NCBI RefSeq assembly: GCF_040954835.1
Contig: NC_090712.1
Location: forward strand, 4,597,284 to 4,661,283
Reading direction: 5' to 3'
Origin: Lepisosteus oculatus
Lineage: Eukaryota; Chordata; Actinopteri; Semionotiformes; Lepisosteidae
Length of the DNA: 64,000 nt
In this document: positions 61,389 through 64,000 of the stretch, piece by piece
Layout: each line of letters opens with the position of its first letter
Numbering within the stretch: position 1 is the stretch's first letter
Made by a program: the position numbers and the translations under genes
Notes under the pieces: model-generated
Seen by the model: only the letters and a program-made list of their open reading frames with translations
Told to the model about the DNA's origin: nothing
Database searches by the model: none

Positions 61389-64000
61389 CTAGGAGAGAAA
61401 CAAACCACAGCAATCTATCAGAATCCCTTTACAAAAATGCTGGATGTTACTGTAAAAACCCTTTAGAGAAGGACTCTGGAAATGAGGTGGACAACTGGAA
61501 TTGATCTGTGCTTAATCATGACAAGAGGTATGGATGCCTAGTTTTGGGGACACAGTCTGTTTAGTTACTAGGAGTAACAGACTTGAAGCCCAGATAGCTT
61601 TGCAGCTACACCTGACCACTTACTTCTTCTTGAAGAGCTTCTTGAAGGAGCTCCTAAACCCTCCTTTCTGGTCCTGTTTCCTGCTCCTTTCACTGAAAGC
61701 GGTCTGGCCGTGGTCTTCTGGCCTGCTTCTCCACGGGGACTCTTCGCACCACACCTGCCCCCCTGCCTCCTGCTGGAATAAGGTAAGGTTACCCCCTTGC
61801 CCTCAGGTGCACCCAGCTCCCAGTGTCACTGGCTGAGCCATATAGAGTCCCAGGCTTTTCAACCCCAAGATATAAAAGCGAACTGATGTAAATCCATAAA
61901 GCTAATCTTGGTCATAAAATATTAAAAGCTGTGCTAGACGGCAATAGGCCCCTGATAAATTAAGGGATGTTATAGCATTTCTTCAACATATTATTTATTG
62001 GGAATGTTGATTTTATAGGAGCACATTGGTGCAATCGGTTTCCTCTCTTTTCCGAGTATCTCTCTAGACTGAATAAATTCCCAAGTGCTCAAAAGAAACC
62101 CCTTCCGCCAGGATAAGCTCTGCTTTTACACCAGAAGGACGATTTCGGAAGGCGATGTAAACACCTCTTGCAAATGCTCGACTGGGAATGCAGCTTCGCA
62201 ATGAAACCGGTGCTAATTGGAGTCCTGGCCTGCCGTACTCTGATGACTGGGAGAGGGCAGCGGTACCTTGTCGCGGTCTCTGCTTAATCCTTCCTCCTCG
62301 GGGGCTGCTCGTCTTTCGGCCTCGGCTCTCCGCGGGGCGGACCCCTTGCTGGACTGCCGCTCCAGCTTGGCGTGCGGCCCTCCTGCCGCGGAGCCCTGCG
62401 GGCTGTGGCTCGGGGTGCCGCCGGGGCCGTCCAGCTGCAGGCCGTTCAGGGACTTGCTCTTGCGCTGGGCGGCCTGCGGCGGCCGGCTCCGGCGGGGGCC
62501 CGGCTCCTCGGGGGAGGTGCAGCCGCGGCCGGGCGGCCTGGGCCCCCCCCCGCAGGCCTCGCCGGCGTAGCCCCGCGAGCAGCGCGCGAAGGCCGTGTCC
62601 ACGCTGGAGTTGGAGGAGGCCGTGGAGCCGTTGTCGAGCAGGGAGACGTCGTGGAGGGAGTCCTCGTCCTCGTACAGGCTGTCCAGGACCGGGGCCTCTC
62701 CGGGAAGCAGGAATTCCCCCACGCCGTCTCCAGGGGGCGGCCCCTTGCAGGGCAGACGTTCCGAGGAGCCGTGCTCCTGCTCCATCTCGGGAATGCTCTG
62801 GAGCGCTGGAGACCTCAGCCTCGGCTCCACCTCGGGGCTGAAGAAAAACTCCTGGCTGACGTTCTTGGCCGAGTCGTACTGCCTGGTAACGCCCTCCCAG
62901 TCCTGAGCTCTCTTGCTCTGCATTTGATCCAGCAGCTTCTGCTTGCTTCTCTTCACCTGGCTCGCTCGTTGCCTTGAAAACATTCAAAATATGGCAGATC
63001 GTTAAATTCAAGGTCATATCGGATGGCCTTTTTACTTTTCTGGTGCCGTATGGATCAGGGGTTTATTTGCCAGAGTTCCTCATTACAGAGCTCTCAGATG
63101 AGGTCCCTTATTATAATTGCTTTAGTCATCCCAGCTCTGTAAGTGGATGCCACTCGCCTATGATGGTCTATCACGTCATTCAAGGAGAGTCTTGTATGCT
63201 CAGTTCATTAACACTACAATAAGTTGAGCTCTAGATGTTTGAGCCACCTAAGAAGTGCTGAAGAGCTTTGACGTCTTAGTTTTTACCAACATCTCAAACT
63301 GGGAACACCAGTACGACTGCAGGATGGAAGAAACAAGTGATGGTAACACTCACAGCAAGGCAGAGCTGGGAGAGATTGTGGAACTGAGCTCTTCAGACTT
63401 GACCCCACAGTCAGCTGTCCTGAATAAGTGCTTCGTGGGAAGCCTGACACACAAAAGATAGTGGACTCTTAAAGAATGCGATTGGCACGTACATCTACCA
63501 TGGCTGTACACACAGAAAGGAGCTACACTCACGCAAACCTGTTTTCAGACTGAATTTCAAGGGATGTTTGCCGTCGTTGATAAGAAACTCTTTGTTAAAC
63601 CTGACTCTGTGTGATGCTTTAAGAAACAGCTTGAGGGAGATCTGGGATCATTCAACTCCTATCTTCCAAATGAACAAATGATTTGCCAAACGGCATCCCC
63701 TTTTTTGAGAATGTACAGTGTAACTCGTCTGCGGCGATACTGGTCGCCTGCTGTCTCACCTCTTGAGGTCCCTCCGGTCGTGCCTCAGCAGCTCCTCGTT
63801 GTGCAGCAGCAGCTGACCGCACTGAGACGTGAACGCCTTGAACTGCTGGATACAGATCAGGAGCAGGTAGTAATCCGGGTGCTCCGGCTCGGTGTGTTTC
63901 CACAAGTTCTGGAAACGCAAGACAAGAATCCTGTTTGATGCTTCGTTTTAAACGTTTAATCCTGTTGTTGGAACTTCCCTGGCGAGCTTACCTTGCACCG
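61253..64000 (-). CDS. arhgef33: Rho guanine nucleotide exchange factor 33 (3' part: end of DH domain and C-terminal tail)
   Basis: Four complete exons and the last 9 bases of a fifth join in consistent phase. They encode 345 residues after the first three. The N-terminal piece (NLWKHTEPEHPDYYLLLICI to RHDRRDLKR) has the helical wording of the end of a Dbl-homology domain. The rest is a long low-complexity tail with acidic (SLYEDEDSLHDVSLL) and basic (SSFKKLFKKKSS) patches and no PH domain. The human neighbour of SOS1 on this side, convergent with it, is ARHGEF33, a predicted Rho-family exchange factor with a DH domain and no recognised PH domain. The identity rests on synteny plus DH character, not on an alignment I could run. 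The 5' part lies outside the window. Confidence 0.85.
61624..61772 (-). CDS. arhgef33: arhgef33 penultimate coding exon
   Basis: Acceptor TATTCCAG|CAG, donor AAGAA|GTAAGT. Encodes QEAGGQVWCEESPWRSRPED, HGQTAFSERSRKQDQKGGF and RSSFKKLFKKK. The basic FKKLFKKK cluster could bind acidic membrane or act in nuclear import (inference). The acceptor is a CAGCAG tandem, so one Gln may be optional. Confidence 0.88.
61773..62266 (-). other. arhgef33: arhgef33 intron
   Basis: About 490 bp with nothing recognisable inside. The adjacent 3'-most intron (61389-61623) is also featureless. Confidence 0.8.
62267..62972 (-). CDS. arhgef33: arhgef33 large GC-rich exon (C-terminal tail)
   Basis: 706 bp. Acceptor TTTTCAAG, donor GACAAG|GTACCG. 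Encodes QRASQVKRSKQKLLDQMQSK, then FFFSPEVEPRLRSPALQSI, then SLYEDEDSLHDVSLLDNGST ASSNSSVDTAFARCSRGYAG, and a Pro/Arg/Gly-rich end. The KRSKQKLLDQMQSKRAQDWE segment looks helical. The rest is probably disordered with many Ser/Pro sites. Exon phase joins both neighbours exactly. Several long frames on the opposite strand and in other frames are shadows of its high GC. Confidence 0.88.
62973..63759 (-). other. arhgef33: arhgef33 intron between DH end and tail
   Basis: AT-richer than the flanking exons. No repeat or RNA gene recognised. Confidence 0.8.
63760..63908 (-). CDS. arhgef33: arhgef33 exon encoding the end of the DH domain
   Basis: Acceptor CGTTTCCAG, donor AAGAG|GTGAGA. Encodes NLWKHTEPEHPDYYLLLICI, QQFKAFTSQCGQLLLHNEEL and LRHDRRDLK. 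The HPDY-LL----I--F---C--L pattern is like the last DH helices. It ends with two bases of an Arg codon that the next exon completes. Confidence 0.88.
63992..64000 (-). CDS. arhgef33: 3' end of a further arhgef33 exon, cut by the window edge
   Basis: On the minus strand the window begins CGGTGCAAG|GTAAGC, a strong donor in phase 0 (R-C-K) that matches the phase-0 start of the next exon. The intervening intron is only 83 bp (63909-63991). Confidence 0.65.

Noticed and set aside
62188..62841. 217-residue + strand open frame, Arg/Pro/Ala-rich
   Set aside because: It is the shadow of the GC-rich arhgef33 exon, which has consistent splice phases on the minus strand.
62064..63017. 317-residue minus-strand frame overlapping the arhgef33 exon
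   Set aside because: It is offset from the frame that joins the upstream DH exon and downstream exons; its Arg/Ala-rich content is a GC artefact.

Overview
The window is nuclear DNA of a vertebrate, most likely a ray-finned fish. It carries spliced genes with GT-AG introns and fish-type interspersed repeats: 5S-rRNA-derived SINEs, tRNA-headed SINEs, an L2 remnant and hAT-like elements. I cannot name the species. The repeat mix and the 19-kb first intron would fit a non-teleost ray-finned fish or an early-branching teleost, but that is a guess. No bacterial-type operon, CRISPR array or phage is present.

The centre is one complete gene, sos1 (Son of sevenless 1), on the + strand from ATG 4308 to stop 54612. 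I resolved 23 coding exons whose phases all agree. Together they encode 1334 residues, against 1333 in human SOS1. The order is histone-fold region (exons 1-5), DH (exons 5-9), PH (exon 10), REM (exons 10-14), Cdc25 (exons 14-19) and a proline-rich Grb2-binding tail (exons 19-23). A GC-rich promoter and 5' UTR lies at about 3200-4307. A long 3' UTR probably runs to about 60.4 kb.

Downstream, on the - strand and convergent with sos1, is the 3' half of arhgef33 (61253 to beyond 64000): four full coding exons and the last 9 bases of a fifth. They encode the end of the DH domain and the C-terminal tail. Upstream, at 463-581 on the - strand, one exon of an RDH11/12-like short-chain dehydrogenase is visible. 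A CCAAT/ZNF143-like promoter cluster near 2130-2260 may belong to it. The sos1-arhgef33 tail-to-tail pair is the arrangement I know from human 2p22. The RDH gene upstream of sos1 is not, since human has CDKL4 and MAP4K3 there.

SOS1 is the Ras (and, through its DH domain, Rac) exchange factor recruited by Grb2 to activated receptors. ARHGEF33 is a predicted Rho exchange factor. They are separate genes that happen to be neighbours; nothing in the sequence links their regulation.

I did not find a new multi-gene system. The most interesting observations are splicing-level: two exon-like segments in frame with sos1 exon 2 (an alternative first exon ending at 3604 and a 57-bp cassette at 10060-10116), a conserved 45-bp cassette exon with a weak donor, tandem acceptors, and start-stop uORFs. 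Repeat structures are also clear, including a 919-bp hAT element with exact target duplications and a perfect 19-bp hairpin in intron 5.
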